Counted from the first letter of the stretch, positions 16,797-26,315 are shown. The stretch is 64,000 nt of DNA from Streptococcus sp. LQJ-218 (GCF_003428885.1 NZ_QQRU01000002.1:103503-167502), one strand, 5' to 3'. Numbers and translations: made by a program. Notes: generated from the sequence alone by a model not told the origin.

Positions 16797-18149
16797 TTAT
16801 TGCTTGAAACTTAACATTTCCAAAATCCAATCAAGATAGGTTTCTTTATCATAGACAATCCGCACTTCAACTGGCATATCCTTTTGGAGGACGACTGTCT
16901 CACTTCCATGTTTTAGAGTTAAGGTTTCTAATTCTATCATGACTTTATAAAGGCTAATATTCCCCTCTTTCGTTTCTTGGGAAATTGTTCCTGAATCAAT
17001 CTGTCTGACTTGTCCCTTTAGTGTTCCATATTTTTGACTATTTACACCAGTAATAGCAACATCAACTTTTGCTCCTTTTGAAACACGAGAAATATCACTC
17101 GCAAGTACAAAAGCCTCCACATAGTAACCTTTTTCTTTCCCTGAAACTTCTGCTATCGTTTGCCCCTGCTGAATAGACATTCCTTGTTTCAAAGGTACCA
17201 GATAATGCAGAGTACCTTCATTTGGCGCTAATATACTATGAGCTTTATCTTGACCTGTTGCCACTCCAAGATTAGCCTCAAGCTCTGTAATACTTTTATT
17301 GTTGTTTGAACGAGCAGTACCTAACTCACTAATTAATTGAGCATAAATATTATAAGCCTGAGAAGTTGGATTATTATAGGTACGGTTCATATCCTTAATA
17401 TTGCTTTGTTGACTATCAATCTCGCTATTTTTAGATGTAATATTTGTTTTTAATGCTTCGATTTTTGTTGTTATTTCTGATATCTTAGTTTCTAACTTAG
17501 CTTTGTTATCAGCTGATGTCGTATCTGATAGAGGAGGTGAGTCTCCTTGCTGTTGAAGTTGAAGCAATTCATTTTGTAGAGTTTGCAAGTCGGCATCTAA
17601 CTGATTTCTTTCAGCTGTTATTTTATTCAACTTCGTATATTCATCCTGAATCTTTGAATACTGGGTACCATTATTATAATTTTCCGAATTTAACTGAGAT
17701 AGGTAGTATTCAACTTTCCCATAATATTCCTGTTCTTCACCAGAATTAGACATATGGTTGTATTTCTCATTTAATGATTGTTCAAATTTTTGAAAGATAG
17801 CTTCTTTTGCGCGTAACTTCTCCAATTGTTTATTTAAAGAGCTCGCTTGTAAACCTTCTTGTCCACTTGATAACGAAATAATGACATCTCCAGCATTTAC
17901 CATATCTCCTTCTGACTTATGTAAAGTAACTACCTTCCCTGAACTAATTGCTGATAGGAACTCTGTACCTGTTATAACTGAATTCCCATTCGCTTTTACA
18001 ATATAGTTTTTGGGTATATAAGCTGCGCCAATCAATGCACCGCTTAAGACAATAGCAGTTGAAATAATGAGAATAAACGCAAAAGCTGGTGGTCTCTTAT
18101 CAAAGAAAATACGAGAATAACGCAATTCTGATTTATTATATAATTTCAT
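16797..18149 (-). CDS. rtgB: Bacteriocin export accessory protein, HlyD-type membrane fusion protein
   Basis: 450 residues. One membrane helix near residues 22-45 (FAFILIISTAIVLSGALIGA), a biotinyl-lipoyl-like hairpin (VVTLHKSEGDMVNAGDVIISL), a long coiled coil (about 100-290), and a C-terminal beta-barrel part (APNEGTLHYLVPLKQGMSI). This is the LcnD/ComB/BlpB architecture. It works with the C39 ABC exporter to carry double-glycine peptides through the membrane. The start overlaps the preceding stop by four bases. The symbol is by match to the pneumococcal rtg locus and is tentative. Confidence 0.82.
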   Translation of the reverse strand: MKLYNKSELRYSRIFFDKRPPAFAFILIISTAIVLSGALIGAAYIPKNYIVKANGNSVITGTEFLSAISSGKVVTLHKSEGDMVNAGDVIISLSSGQEGLQASSLNKQLEKLRAKEAIFQKFEQSLNEKYNHMSNSGEEQEYYGKVEYYLSQLNSENYNNGTQYSKIQDEYTKLNKITAERNQLDADLQTLQNELLQLQQQGDSPPLSDTTSADNKAKLETKISEITTKIEALKTNITSKNSEIDSQQSNIKDMNRTYNNPTSQAYNIYAQLISELGTARSNNNKSITELEANLGVATGQDKAHSILAPNEGTLHYLVPLKQGMSIQQGQTIAEVSGKEKGYYVEAFVLASDISRVSKGAKVDVAITGVNSQKYGTLKGQVRQIDSGTISQETKEGNISLYKVMIELETLTLKHGSETVVLQKDMPVEVRIVYDKETYLDWILEMLSFKQ

Positions 18150-18613
18150 AGGCTTACAATAGGTCTAAAAATATCTACTACCATTTTTTCAGGAGAAGAA
18201 TTAACATAAACTGTATAGACAATCCCGTCCGTTTGAATATCATTTTCATAGACATATAGGTCCAATTTAGAATACGCATACTGCAGATACTCAGGGCTAT
18301 CTTCAAAACGAACATATAAACAATATGGAACAGAGATGGAATCTTGTACATCATAAATGTTACTGTACTGTTGAGCATTATAGGCTTGAATATAAAACTC
18401 AAAATCAGTCGTTATTAATCCATCATCATGAATAGTAGTACCACAACTTTTTACAATTAATGGACCAAAAATTTGTGCTTTTAACAACTGCAAATGTTGA
18501 TAAAACTTTTCAATCTCTTGATTTATATTTTCTACTTTTATATCATACAACTTTTTACAGATAACTGACTTTAGTACTAGTTTTTTATTATCTTGAATCT
18601 CTAGTTTAGCCAT
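18146..18613 (-). CDS. Conserved protein of a bacteriocin export operon, function unknown
   Basis: 155 residues from ATG 18613, chosen for the AGGAGG 7 bases upstream; the ATG overlaps the ABC gene stop by 8 bases. No signal peptide or membrane segment. It opens MAKLEIQDNKKLVLKSVICK and has alternating beta-type stretches (GLITTDFEFYIQAY, GIVYTVYVNSS), loosely like GyrI/effector-binding-domain or DUF5085-type proteins. That resemblance is weak. It lies between the exporter and its accessory protein with overlaps on both sides, so it should serve the same system. Confidence 0.6.
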   Translation of the reverse strand: MAKLEIQDNKKLVLKSVICKKLYDIKVENINQEIEKFYQHLQLLKAQIFGPLIVKSCGTTIHDDGLITTDFEFYIQAYNAQQYSNIYDVQDSISVPYCLYVRFEDSPEYLQYAYSKLDLYVYENDIQTDGIVYTVYVNSSPEKMVVDIFRPIVSL

Positions 18614-20825
18614 AAGTAACCTCCTCTGCATCTAACATAACCGACGGTTCTACTTGTTGCTTCATATAAAAACTCTGTAACTCGACCATTCTAGCATATT
18701 TTCCATTTTTAGCCATTAATTCCTCATGAGTCCCATATTCTACAATGGAACCATTCTCCAAAAAACATATCTTATCACATCGAAGAATTGTAGACAGCCT
18801 GTGGGCTACTACAATTGTTGTCTTATCTATTATTTTATTAAAGATTAAATCCTGAATAATCTGTTCACTAAATGAATCTAAGTTAGAGGTTGCCTCATCA
18901 AATATATACAAGTCAGCTTTACTCAGCAGTGCTCTTGCAATAGCCAATCGTTGTTTCTCTCCACCCGAGAAATTTTGACCGCCTTCTTCTACGAAGGAAC
19001 CATAACGATTTTGAAGACGTTGAATCGTATCATGAATACCAACAATACGACAAACTCTCACCATATCCTCATATGTGACAGAAGGATTACCAATTTTTAG
19101 ATTATCAATAATTGTCCCTGTAAAGAGTTCTATGGTCTGTGGAATGTAGGAAATTTTCTTACGTAGTTTACCATAGTCAAGATCTGATAAGTCATTTTCT
19201 CCTATACAAATTTTCCCCTCACTCGGATTTATAAATCTTAATAACAAACGAACTAGCGTACTTTTTCCTGCTCCGCTTTCTCCAACAAAAGCTATTTTTT
19301 CTCCTTGTTTAATTCGCAAATTAAAGTCCTTGATAACAGGAGGGCGTGAACCATAGGCAAATGTTACATCTTTAAATTCAATGTCATCACATAAGGTGAA
19401 GTCTCTAATACTATAATCCAAGGAGCAATCTTCACGATTTACTTCCATCAATTCTTGAAGTCGACTAACCGCAACCTGTACCTCTTGAAAGGTTAACTGC
19501 AAGCCAACTAGATTCTGAATAGGTTCTGTAAAATATTGACTTAATGTCTGAAAAACCAAGAGGTCCCCAATAGTCATTTTTCCATCAATGATAAATAAGG
19601 CGCCCACTCCCATAAATAATAACCCACCCATGGTTGAGGTCATTGAGGATATTGTAGACTGAATATTCTGCAAAACACCTTCTTTATAACCAATTTCTAA
19701 AGTATGAACAAATTTTTCTTCAATTTTGTTTAAACGTTGTTCCTCGTCATGTTGAGACTTAATGGTATCAATGTTACGAATGGATTCAATTAACTGTGAA
19801 TTAAGAAGTCCATTTGCTTCCATTTGTTCATGATTAATTTTTTTATAAGGCTTTTTAAAACAGTATATAAGAATGATGTTAACAATAACCATAAAAACTA
19901 ATATCAGAAATAAAGATTGATTAATAGTCCAAAGGACAACCGCACTAATAACTGACAAGGTGATATCCATGACTAATGAAATAGAGACTGACGTAAACAC
20001 ATTCTTTATCGTCATCGCATCTTGAAATCTTGTTAAAACATCACCAACTCTACGACTTCCAAAAAAACTATAAGGAAGATGAATAATATGGTCATAATAT
20101 CCCATTAAAACTGGTATATCAATTTTTCGAGATAGAAACAAAAGAACGTGCTGACGAAATGCAGATAGAAGAGTCTGTAAGAACGACACTATTCCAAATA
20201 CTATCAAGAACATATACAGACTATTTTTTAAAGCATATGGAATCACCTCGTCCATGATAACTTTTGAAAAGAGACTCGATAAAATACCAATGATACTTAA
20301 AACAAAGGAAGCTAATATAACTGTACTAATCAAGCCTTTTTGATTAAAAATTAACCTTCCAAATAAATCAAGAAGTCCTTTTCCCTTTAGTTTCCCTCTT
20401 TCAAAATCCGAATTTGGAACCATAAAAAGAGTAATACCTTGATAAATTTCTCCCAATTCGTCACTTGACATCTTGCGTATGCCACTAGCAGGGTCTGCTA
20501 CGTAGAATTTACTATTCCTTTTGATACTATGTAGTACCACAAAATGATTTTGACCTAAATCATTCTTAACTTGAAGAATCGCAGGAAATGTTAATTTTGG
20601 AGTCAAATCTTCCAGTGCTACTCGAACAGCTTTTACTGTAAAATTCAACTTATTCAGACCTGAAACAATACCACTGACAGTCGTTCCATACATGTCTGTA
20701 CCAATAATTTCCCGAATCTTCATGATTGATAGTTCCTTTTTGTAAGATAAAAGAACTGTTGAAACAACTGCCGCAGCACAATCTGACTGATCATGTTGCA
20801 TCGTACAAGGATATTTTTTTAACAT
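18606..20825 (-). CDS. rtgA: Peptidase-containing ABC transporter (C39) for double-glycine peptides
   Basis: 739 residues from ATG 20825 (a TTG four codons earlier is less likely). The N-terminal C39 peptidase has MQHDQSDCAAAVV (catalytic Cys about residue 15), NHFVVLHSI (His) and VADPASG (Asp). Six membrane helices follow (about 155-430). The nucleotide-binding domain has Walker A GESGAGKST, signature FSGGEKQRLAIARALL and Walker B LYIFDEATSNLD. It cleaves and exports double-glycine precursors. With the Rgg regulator and WxW pheromone beside it, it matches RtgA of pneumococcus, reported as an Rgg-controlled exporter. The SD is poor; translation may depend on upstream coupling. Confidence 0.86.
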   Translation of the reverse strand: MLKKYPCTMQHDQSDCAAAVVSTVLLSYKKELSIMKIREIIGTDMYGTTVSGIVSGLNKLNFTVKAVRVALEDLTPKLTFPAILQVKNDLGQNHFVVLHSIKRNSKFYVADPASGIRKMSSDELGEIYQGITLFMVPNSDFERGKLKGKGLLDLFGRLIFNQKGLISTVILASFVLSIIGILSSLFSKVIMDEVIPYALKNSLYMFLIVFGIVSFLQTLLSAFRQHVLLFLSRKIDIPVLMGYYDHIIHLPYSFFGSRRVGDVLTRFQDAMTIKNVFTSVSISLVMDITLSVISAVVLWTINQSLFLILVFMVIVNIILIYCFKKPYKKINHEQMEANGLLNSQLIESIRNIDTIKSQHDEEQRLNKIEEKFVHTLEIGYKEGVLQNIQSTISSMTSTMGGLLFMGVGALFIIDGKMTIGDLLVFQTLSQYFTEPIQNLVGLQLTFQEVQVAVSRLQELMEVNREDCSLDYSIRDFTLCDDIEFKDVTFAYGSRPPVIKDFNLRIKQGEKIAFVGESGAGKSTLVRLLLRFINPSEGKICIGENDLSDLDYGKLRKKISYIPQTIELFTGTIIDNLKIGNPSVTYEDMVRVCRIVGIHDTIQRLQNRYGSFVEEGGQNFSGGEKQRLAIARALLSKADLYIFDEATSNLDSFSEQIIQDLIFNKIIDKTTIVVAHRLSTILRCDKICFLENGSIVEYGTHEELMAKNGKYARMVELQSFYMKQQVEPSVMLDAEEVTYG

Positions 20826-20869
20826 AGAAATACTCAATTCTTTAGAATTAATCTAACTTTTCTTTGATG

Positions 20870-21020
20870 TCACCCAAACCTCAATCACTGCCCAGTAGTT
20901 CTTGAATCAGTTTATTTTCAACCGTATCATTCTTTGTTCTTGATATCTTTCCAAGCATTGTAGTACAGCAGATTTTTGTCCAAGGACTGAGCTTCCTTTA
21001 ACAACCCAAGCTCCCTTATA
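20870..21020 (-). pseudogene. Possible remnant of a small gene between pheromone and exporter
   Basis: Two minus-strand frames look like parts of one protein: KEAQSLDKNLLYYNAWKDIK then, after a one-base frame change, NDTVENKLIQELLGSD and a stop (near 20886). No start codon with an SD is evident. Low confidence; it could be an untranslated leader of the exporter gene. Confidence 0.3.
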
Positions 21021-21107
21021 TTATATCGGCCAGCCCCATGGAAAGATTATGGCCAGACTAATCAATGATATAATACATACTAGAATACAAAATATTTTTT
21101 TATTCAT
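21021..21107 (-). CDS. rtgS: WxW-type short hydrophobic pheromone precursor (RtgS-like)
   Basis: A 28-codon ORF: MNKK start, a hydrophobic core with two Cys, and the C-terminus FPWGWPI. The Trp-Gly-Trp motif is the hallmark I recall for RtgS pheromones of pneumococcus, which act on RtgR after import by Ami/Opp. The SD AGGAG lies 6 bases before the ATG. The promoter is TTGAAA, 16 bp, TACTAT (21138-21165), with a repeat motif just upstream of -35. It is divergent from the Rgg gene and heads the exporter operon. No match was run, but motif and context agree. Confidence 0.78.
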   Translation of the reverse strand: MNKKIFCILVCIISLISLAIIFPWGWPI

Positions 21108-21137
21108 ACTTTTCTCCTATCTTTATTTTCTACCTAC

Positions 21138-21186
21138 ATAGTACCTCTTATTAAGCTCATTTCAAAATTACGTTAACTTTTTTCAC
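21138..21186 (-). promoter_or_regulatory. Pheromone promoter with candidate regulator box
   Basis: Minus strand: -35 TTGAAA (21160-21165), 16 bp spacer, -10 TACTAT (21138-21143). GTGAAAAAAGTTAAC (21172-21186) ends 6 bases upstream of the -35 and recurs exactly at 21260-21274. Its core AAAGTTAACG reappears with one or two changes in front of both double-glycine genes (16705-16714, 15700-15709). Confidence 0.65.
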
Positions 21187-21221
21187 AACTTTATTTCGAC
21201 TTTCTTTTTTACTTTTTACAC

Positions 21222-21274
21222 TGCTATGATACAATATTTTTAACAAGATTTTATTGTTTGTTAACTTTTTTCAC
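21222..21274 (+). promoter_or_regulatory. Promoter of the Rgg regulator gene and second box copy
   Basis: Extended -10 TGCTATGAT (21222-21230) without a good -35. The 15 bp repeat GTTAACTTTTTTCAC (21260-21274) lies downstream of the predicted start point and just before the SD at about 21277-21283, a position suited to autoregulation. Confidence 0.5.
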
Positions 21275-21289
21275 GGAAAGGAGAAAATC

Positions 21290-22153
21290 ATGCGTTATGA
21301 TTTCGGAAAGGTCTATAAAGAAATACGTGAGTCAAAGGGGCTGACCCAAGAAGAGGTCTGTGGGGGTGTTCTCTCAAGAACCAGCTTATCAAAAATCGAA
21401 AGTGGCAAGACAACCCCAAAATATGAAAATATGGAATTTCTTCTCCGGCAAATCAATATGAGTTTTGAAGAGTTTGAATATATCTGTCAACTTTATCAAC
21501 CAAGTCAACGTACAGAAATTATGCAAGCCTATCTCAATATGCGTTCCATTATCGGAACCAGCGATCTTGCCAATTTATTTCAAAAATGCCAAGACTACCT
21601 CAAGACCCACCACGATCTCCCTATAGAAGAAATCAGAGACATGCTTGAAGTTGTCATTTATATCCGTCAACACAGGACAGGGGAACTATCAGATCACGCA
21701 GCACAGGTTGTCAAGAAACTTTGGAGGAAAATTGAAAAACAAGATACATGGTATGAGAGTGACCTAAAAATCCTCAATACCATTCTTTTCAGTTTTTCCA
21801 TTGAATACCTCCATCTCATCACTGGAAAAATATTGCAACGCCTAGAAGTCTATAAAAACTATCAACATTTATATGAATTGCGAATGACAATTCTATTAAA
21901 CCTTTCTACACTCTATCTATACAATCAAGATAAAAACATGTGTAAGCAAATCTGCTACACTTTACTGGAGGATGCCAAGAATAAGAAAAGCTATGATAGG
22001 CTTGCTATCTGCTATGTCCGTATTGGGATTTGTACAAACGATTCTAAACTTATCCAAAAAGGGTTCTCCCTTCTGGAGCTAACCGAGGAAACTTCTATGC
22101 TGTCTCATCTCAAAAAAGAAGTAGAGACCCATTATCAACCAAAGAAATTATAA
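21290..22153 (+). CDS. rtgR: Rgg family pheromone-responsive regulator (RtgR-like)
   Basis: 287 residues. The N-terminal helix-turn-helix (residues 5-60) has EIRESKGLTQEEVCGG and RTSLSKIESGKTTPKYENME, and the C-terminal part is the helical Rgg repeat domain. The start is ATG 21290 with AAAGGAG upstream; a longer frame from 21254 lacks an SD. It is divergent from the WxW pheromone gene. Expected role: pheromone-bound activator of the exporter and double-glycine genes. A terminator follows at 22158. Confidence 0.85.
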   Translation: MRYDFGKVYKEIRESKGLTQEEVCGGVLSRTSLSKIESGKTTPKYENMEFLLRQINMSFEEFEYICQLYQPSQRTEIMQAYLNMRSIIGTSDLANLFQKCQDYLKTHHDLPIEEIRDMLEVVIYIRQHRTGELSDHAAQVVKKLWRKIEKQDTWYESDLKILNTILFSFSIEYLHLITGKILQRLEVYKNYQHLYELRMTILLNLSTLYLYNQDKNMCKQICYTLLEDAKNKKSYDRLAICYVRIGICTNDSKLIQKGFSLLELTEETSMLSHLKKEVETHYQPKKL

Positions 22154-22157
22154 AAAA

Positions 22158-22182
22158 GTCGAGGGGGTTCCTCGACCTTTTC
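22158..22182 (+). terminator. Terminator of the Rgg regulator gene
   Basis: GTCGAGG (22158-22164) pairs with CCTCGAC (22170-22176), followed by a T-rich run, directly after the stop. Confidence 0.75.
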
Positions 22183-22201
22183 ATATTATTCCATTCATTA
22201 T

Positions 22202-22244
22202 TTCTTAATACCAGCTGTTGTTAAGCCAGAAGCTTTTAGCTCTG
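22202..22244. repeat. Stray copy of the 3' end of the LysM protein gene
   Basis: About 41 bases match 28061-28101 with two mismatches, same orientation. On the minus strand it would encode FWLNNSWY and a stop, compared with FWLNNGWY in the intact gene. The two copies flank a 5.9 kb segment as direct repeats. Confidence 0.7.
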
Positions 22245-22391
22245 CCAAGTCACATAGTTTGCTTACTACTACGTGTCCATGTCACCATGAATCGCCGAAC
22301 GATTTAACGAGAAAGTATGACTTTTACGTTTATCCCAACTCAATTATGACATTTTTTTCAAAAGTCAATATATCTCACTTTTTTAACGACA

Positions 22392-22424
22392 AGAAAGAGG
22401 CTGATAAATCATCTCAGCCTCTCT
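22392..22424 (-). terminator. Terminator behind the argH remnant
   Basis: AGAGGCTGA (22396-22404) and TCAGCCTCT (22414-22422) form a 9 bp stem. The U run on the minus strand is weak. Confidence 0.55.
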
Positions 22425-22443
22425 TTCTTACTTTGCAAACGAA

Positions 22444-23473
22444 TCAATTTTTCCCTTTAAGTTCTTTCTTAGCTTGTTCTATCTGGTATTTCACTTGGTC
22501 AAATCCTGTACCTCCCAAAGAATTTCGTCTTTGAACAGCAGTTTTAGGTTGCAAGTAGACATAGATATCCTCGGCAATGAGGGAATGATAGGTTTGTAAT
22601 TCCTCCAAAGTCCAATCTTGAATATTTTTAGCAGACTTGATAGAGTCTAGCACTAATCTTCCTACAACCTCATGAGCTTCTCTAAATGGCAAGTCTTGCC
22701 CTGCCAAATAATCTGCCAACTCAGTCGCATTTGAAAAGTCCTTCTCTGTCGATTCTTGCATTTTTTCCTTGTTTACCTGCAAGCTAGATAACATACCTGC
22801 CAATACATCAAGGGAATTTAAAATCGTTTCGACCGTGTCAAACATTCCTTCCTTATCCTCTTGCAGATCCTTATTATAAGCTAAAGGCAAGGACTTCATG
22901 ACTGTCAACAGTCCAAACAGATTCCCATAGACTCTACCAGTCTTTCCTCGAATCAACTCAGCCATATCTGGATTTTTCTTTTGGGGCATAATAGAGGAAC
23001 CTGTTGTAAACGTATCTGACAAGGTAATGAATTGGTACTCAAAACTACACCCGTTTATCATTTCTTCACAAAAACGGTTCATATGCATCATGAGTATACT
23101 GGCATTGGATAGAAATTCTAAGATAAAATCGCGGTCACTAACAGCATCCAAAAAATTTGTATACGGTTGCTTAAACTCCAACAAATCACTAGTCAAGTAG
23201 CGATCAATGGGGAAAGTCGTCCCTGCCAAAGCTGCTGTACCTAGAGGGCATAGGTCTGTATGCTTCTGGTTGAATTCAAAACACTCACTGTCTCTCTGAA
23301 ACATATTGTAGTAAGCCATCAGGTGGTGGGCAAAACTAATAGGCTGGGCATGTTGCAGATGGGTATAGCCCGACATGATAGTCTCCACATGATTTTCCGC
23401 CAAGTCTAATAAAACACCTTTGAGATGAGCCAGTTTATCTAGGACATGGCCAAGTTGTTCCTTAAAAACCTAG
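22444..23473 (-). pseudogene. argH: Argininosuccinate lyase, 5'-truncated remnant
   Basis: The C-terminal two thirds of ArgH: the family signature [20 protein letters not shown] is intact, as are [11 protein letters not shown] and the C-terminal [13 protein letters not shown]. Homology-like sequence continues upstream of any start ([20 protein letters not shown]) up to a stop near 23473. About the first 110-140 residues of the usual 460 are missing, including part of the active site. No argG is next to it, though pneumococci that carry this pair have argG-argH. It cannot make a normal enzyme. Confidence 0.85.
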
Positions 23474-23568
23474 GAAAACTACATAAAAATTTCATTCCTA
23501 GGCTTATTGATGCTATTTATCTATGGGGAAACATGAGTATTCAGTCAGTCAAAATAAGCAGAGCTAAC

Positions 23569-24210
23569 TCATTTCCCCTCGCCCAATTCAATGATACGAT
23601 GACATTGTTGGGCTACATAAGCATCGTGGGTCACAATAATAACTGTTTTCCCTTCTCGATTCATCTCTAAGAGAAACTTCAAGACCAAATCTCTATTTTC
23701 AGGATCTAGCGAACCTGTCGGTTCATCGGCTAAAATCAGCTGGCTGGGTTTTAAGATGGCTCTAGCAACTGCAATTCGTTGTTGTTCCCCACCAGACAAC
23801 TCGGAGACCTTTTGATGCAAAGTAGCTGACAAACCTACCCTCTCTAAAATCTCTTCCACCTTTTTGAGCTTGTCTTTCTTGGACAATTTCACATATTTCA
23901 GCGCCAGCATGAGATTGTACTCGACCGTTTCATCATCAATCAGGGCAAAATTTTGAAATAGATAAGAGATATGTTCACGGATTATTGTTTGCGACTTAGC
24001 AGAATTAACCGCTAGATTTGTCTGACCAAAAATCTCATACCGTCCGCTATAATCACCATCTATCAAACCTAATAAATTTAACAAGGTCGACTTACCACTA
24101 CCACTCTTGCCAACAATGGCTACCAAATCACCCTGATCAATCCTAAGAGACAAGTGATCCAAAATCACTTTTCCCCCAATGGTTTTGGTAATATTTTTCA
24201 ACTTTATCAT
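23569..24210 (-). CDS. ABC transporter ATP-binding protein of the lactococcin-972-type locus
   Basis: 213 residues. Walker A GKSGSGKSTLLNLLGL (about residue 36), signature LSGGEQQRIAVARAIL, and Walker B LILADEPTGSLD. This is the LolD/MacB-like group that pairs with FtsX-type permeases. The start overlaps the end of the 702-residue membrane gene by four bases. In lactococcin 972 loci this ATPase and the large membrane protein are thought to give immunity or aid export. Confidence 0.85.
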   Translation of the reverse strand: MIKLKNITKTIGGKVILDHLSLRIDQGDLVAIVGKSGSGKSTLLNLLGLIDGDYSGRYEIFGQTNLAVNSAKSQTIIREHISYLFQNFALIDDETVEYNLMLALKYVKLSKKDKLKKVEEILERVGLSATLHQKVSELSGGEQQRIAVARAILKPSQLILADEPTGSLDPENRDLVLKFLLEMNREGKTVIIVTHDAYVAQQCHRIIELGEGK

Positions 24211-26315
24211 AAGTGATCCCCTTTCAATAACTGCACTACATTTCGTTTTTCCATCTTAGAACCCAAGAAAAGTACAAACAGAATATCTAAGCCTGTAAAT
24301 CCTGCAAAAAGTAGGAGCGGAAAAAGTGCCTGTGTAAAGAATAGCAGGACTACAAAAGGAAGGCTATATACCAATAAGAGAAGCCTCAAGAAAGAACGAT
24401 ACCGATCTATCAATTTCCAACCCATAAACTTCTTGGTGATGATATCTGTTCGCTTCAATAAGAAAGTTGTTACTAGTAAGAAGTAGGAAATCATCATGCT
24501 AAGGAGACCAAACAAAGCAAAGAGTATATTAAAATTGCGAACTGCATCTCGATAAGAATCCACTTTCTCTTGTTGAATGGCTTGAATAGATGAAAATTTT
24601 AAATAATTTCCATCTGACAATTTCTCAACTAACTCTGTAATCTCTTTTTGATGTTGAACCGTATTTTCAATTTTAATCGGATTATTTAAGCCAGTTGTTG
24701 ACAGGGAGGCTTTCTCATCCCACATCATATCAGAATCATTGACCAAGCTAATAATTGGATTGGAGAGATTTTTCTTTCGCTTATCACTATATGGGAAAAA
24801 TGACCAATCTCCTTCATAATAGGCAATCTCGACATCCATCTCCTCTATCGTTCGTTTTTGCTGCTCTTCATACTTCATCGAATGAAAGGCAATTAACTTC
24901 CCCAAGAGCTGATTTTTATCTTCTTGTCCTTTATCACTGGCTGGCATCAAAATAACTTTTTTAATACCGGTATCTGGTAGCTTGAATCCCTTGCTCTTTA
25001 GAAAATTGCGATTGGCATAGTAAACATCCACCGTATCTGTTAACTGATATTGCTGAATCTGTTCTGATTGGACAAAATTTTTTACAGGAAGACTGCTACT
25101 CTGCACATAGCCCGCCTGCGTTTTTTCTACCAAATCCTGATAAAATCGATAGAAATAATCTGTAGATTTCCCTGAACCGGCTAGCTCTTCTTGCCACAGG
25201 TTATCATTGAGTTTGAAGGTTTCTAAGGTCAGGTAATTACCTTGGCTTACCCACTGTTGCTGATAAGCAAGTTCTTTGTTTTCTTGTTCTAAACTTCTGC
25301 CCACCCCAATCAGTAAGGCCGTCAGTAAAATAGTGGTTCCAATTTTCATCACATAATTGAAGATTAAACCAAATTTGAAAGATGAAAAACCTTTCAACAG
25401 AGAGCTGATTGTCATTTTTTGGATCAAGAGATAAGTCAACCAACTAATAAAGAGATAAAGTTGCAAAAGCAAAAAATACGACAACCATAACATTGGGAAT
25501 AAATCTTTTGGCTTGTAATCAAGTAAGAAACACACTCCCAGATTGATCACGAGCGCCCCACCTAGGAGGAGGTAGAGGTTGCCTTTAACAACATCAGCTA
25601 AAACAGCCCGATCTTGAAACCCAAGTAACTTTTGAACCCCAACTCTTTTCATCTCCATCATCGGCTGATACACTGTTACTAACACAAGAAGTAAAATAGC
25701 CAAGACAAAGACAATGGCAGATAAAAGCAAATCTCGATTTATGACTTCCACTGCACTTTTGTAGGTTGGCTCTAGCAAGGTCGCCTGGTCTATCTTGAAA
25801 AAATCGCTCCATTTCTGTACAATCCTGTCCTTGTCCATCTCTTGTGTAGAAGTTATCGTATAGCGACCATTTAAACTACGAGATGTATCCTTGATATAGG
25901 TTTGAAAAGTCATAAGCTGAATAGGCTTGGCTTTTAGAAAGGTCGGAATCGTACCAAGTTTATTGGAAATTTCTTTATTACTGTAGACTCCTTCACCATC
26001 TGTAGTAAAATCAAGAGAAGAAATCCCAAACTCTTGGTAGGGGAAGGTATCTTTATCAAAAACACCAGACTTGATTACCTCATCACCACTGTCTGTTTTG
26101 ATGATGGAGACCTTGTACTCCTTTGATACATCCTCAAAAAATCGAAGAACAGACGCTGCAGGTTCGTTAATATCTTTCAAATACAAATCCAAAGAATCTA
26201 CAGTCTTTCCCATTTCCCGAATCCGAACCGCTTCACGTGTGTAGTTTACATTAAAAACAAAAAAAGTGGTACACAGCAACAGCAGAAACATACAAAGATG
26301 ACTGATTTTTTTCAT
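24207..26315 (-). CDS. Bacteriocin-associated integral membrane protein
   Basis: 702 residues. One N-terminal helix (LCMFLLLLCTTFFVFNV), a long extracellular part, a helix group (about 195-330), a second extracellular part, and C-terminal helices (about 595-690), giving roughly seven or eight. This resembles the bacteriocin-associated membrane proteins that go with lactococcin-972-like peptides (TIGR01654 type, FtsX-related). The SD is AGTGGAGG. It lies 54 bases after the bacteriocin gene and overlaps the ATPase gene, so peptide, permease and ATPase form one operon. Confidence 0.8.
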   Translation of the reverse strand: MKKISHLCMFLLLLCTTFFVFNVNYTREAVRIREMGKTVDSLDLYLKDINEPAASVLRFFEDVSKEYKVSIIKTDSGDEVIKSGVFDKDTFPYQEFGISSLDFTTDGEGVYSNKEISNKLGTIPTFLKAKPIQLMTFQTYIKDTSRSLNGRYTITSTQEMDKDRIVQKWSDFFKIDQATLLEPTYKSAVEVINRDLLLSAIVFVLAILLLVLVTVYQPMMEMKRVGVQKLLGFQDRAVLADVVKGNLYLLLGGALVINLGVCFLLDYKPKDLFPMLWLSYFLLLQLYLFISWLTYLLIQKMTISSLLKGFSSFKFGLIFNYVMKIGTTILLTALLIGVGRSLEQENKELAYQQQWVSQGNYLTLETFKLNDNLWQEELAGSGKSTDYFYRFYQDLVEKTQAGYVQSSSLPVKNFVQSEQIQQYQLTDTVDVYYANRNFLKSKGFKLPDTGIKKVILMPASDKGQEDKNQLLGKLIAFHSMKYEEQQKRTIEEMDVEIAYYEGDWSFFPYSDKRKKNLSNPIISLVNDSDMMWDEKASLSTTGLNNPIKIENTVQHQKEITELVEKLSDGNYLKFSSIQAIQQEKVDSYRDAVRNFNILFALFGLLSMMISYFLLVTTFLLKRTDIITKKFMGWKLIDRYRSFLRLLLLVYSLPFVVLLFFTQALFPLLLFAGFTGLDILFVLFLGSKMEKRNVVQLLKGDHL

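Noticed and set aside
22259..22534. 91-codon plus-strand ORF across the argH terminator
   Set aside because: It overlaps the argH remnant and its terminator, and no SD is present.
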